Of a stretch of 64,000 nucleotides of DNA, positions 63,667 to 64,000 are shown piece after piece. The translations under genes were made by a program, and so were the position numbers. The stretch is taken from positions 62,001 to 126,000 of the IMG/VR virus record IMGVR_UViG_3300009158_000034. One strand, written 5' to 3'. A model generated the notes under the pieces. It searched no databases and was not told the origin of the DNA. It was given only the letters and a program-made list of their open reading frames with translations. Position 1 is the stretch's first letter; each line of letters begins with the position of its first letter. The DNA comes from a virus.

Positions 63667-63998
63667 GCTAGTACACCCACGTAAGGACTGTTCAACCATT
63701 TTGCGTATGTCTCTGCATTATCACTAATTTTATTCAACTCATACTTGCCACAGAATTTCATCAAGTGTATTCCCACTTGTGGAATAGTAGTTCTGCGAAC
63801 ACCCTCACGAATGTTTGTATCTACTGATAGTTTAACATCATCGGGCTGTGCTGTCAAGTCAATTAGGGTGCGGTTGCGTTCATAATCGTCACGCACACGA
63901 TGTTCAACCCCTTCGTGATCGGACCAGCGTTGCAACATCAGATTGTTCCACTGGTAGCCTTGTTTATTTCTATCAGCATATGCCTCAATCAATCCAAC
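63663..63998 (-). CDS. Unknown protein, 5' truncated by the window end
   Basis: The frame is open to the last bases of the window, so only the C-terminal ~111 residues are seen: IEAYADRNKQGYQWNNLML, then YERNRTLIDLTAQPDD and FCGKYELNKISDNAETYA. Charged and mostly alpha/beta. No family recognised. Confidence 0.65.
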   Translation of the reverse strand, partial: VGLIEAYADRNKQGYQWNNLMLQRWSDHEGVEHRVRDDYERNRTLIDLTAQPDDVKLSVDTNIREGVRRTTIPQVGIHLMKFCGKYELNKISDNAETYAKWLNSPYVGVLA

Positions 63999-64000
63999 TT

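Overview
The window is a contiguous stretch of a large, AT-rich, T4-like myovirus genome. The diagnostic genes are the tail sheath stabiliser gp15, terminase large subunit gp17, DnaB-type helicase gp41, primase gp61, the ssDNA-binding protein gp32, UvsX, UvsY, UvsW, a gp62-like clamp-loader subunit and ThyA. Coding is very dense, many genes are linked by ATGA or TAATG overlaps, and no tRNA or mobile element was seen. A lipoprotein/inner-membrane spanin pair points to a Gram-negative host. Collagen-like fibres, an IscA-like protein, a prohibitin-like protein and a polysaccharide lyase fit an aquatic T4-like phage; this host inference is soft.

Layout: 0-2.5 kb (+ strand) holds a neck/tail protein, gp15 and a Nudix hydrolase, closed by a terminator facing the minus strand. 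From 2.5 kb onward nearly everything is on the minus strand. 2.5-12.3 kb holds structural proteins, a possible holin, a PD-(D/E)XK nuclease, IscA and a KxDG-motif protein. 12.3-15.5 kb holds gp41, gp61 and a structural protein. 15.9-23 kb holds a DnaE-like protein, a DexA-like exonuclease, a tandem array of small paralogues ending in an LRW-type motif, a zinc-finger protein, gp62 and UvsW. 23-28 kb is an early region: an AAA ATPase plus short unknown genes, most behind nearly identical sigma70 promoters. 28-31.3 kb is the recombination block uvsY-uvsX-gp32. 31.4-45.3 kb holds a large virion-type protein, terminase, two collagen-like fibres, a methyltransferase, two possible capsid internal proteins and the spanins. 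45.3-52.5 kb holds a sugar epimerase-like SDR, thyA, and a VWA/metallopeptidase plus MoxR ATPase pair. 52.5-54.6 kb is a second early-promoter cluster and a lipoprotein polysaccharide lyase. 54.6-64 kb holds small genes, including a second tandem paralogue family (EKFAELIV), a prohibitin-like protein and small metallopeptidases.

Two transcription signals organise the window. Host-type sigma70 promoters (TTGACA-17-TATAAT) precede early genes, and in nine copies the 17-nt spacer is also essentially conserved. NATAAATA boxes, the T4 late-promoter type, precede structural and lysis genes. All functional names come from reading translated motifs and remembered families; no database search was run.

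The least explained elements are the LRW array (17.3-19.8 kb), the EKFAELIV array (59.2-60.4 kb), and the early promoter cassettes in which the TGA stop of one gene lies inside the TTGACA box of the next promoter.
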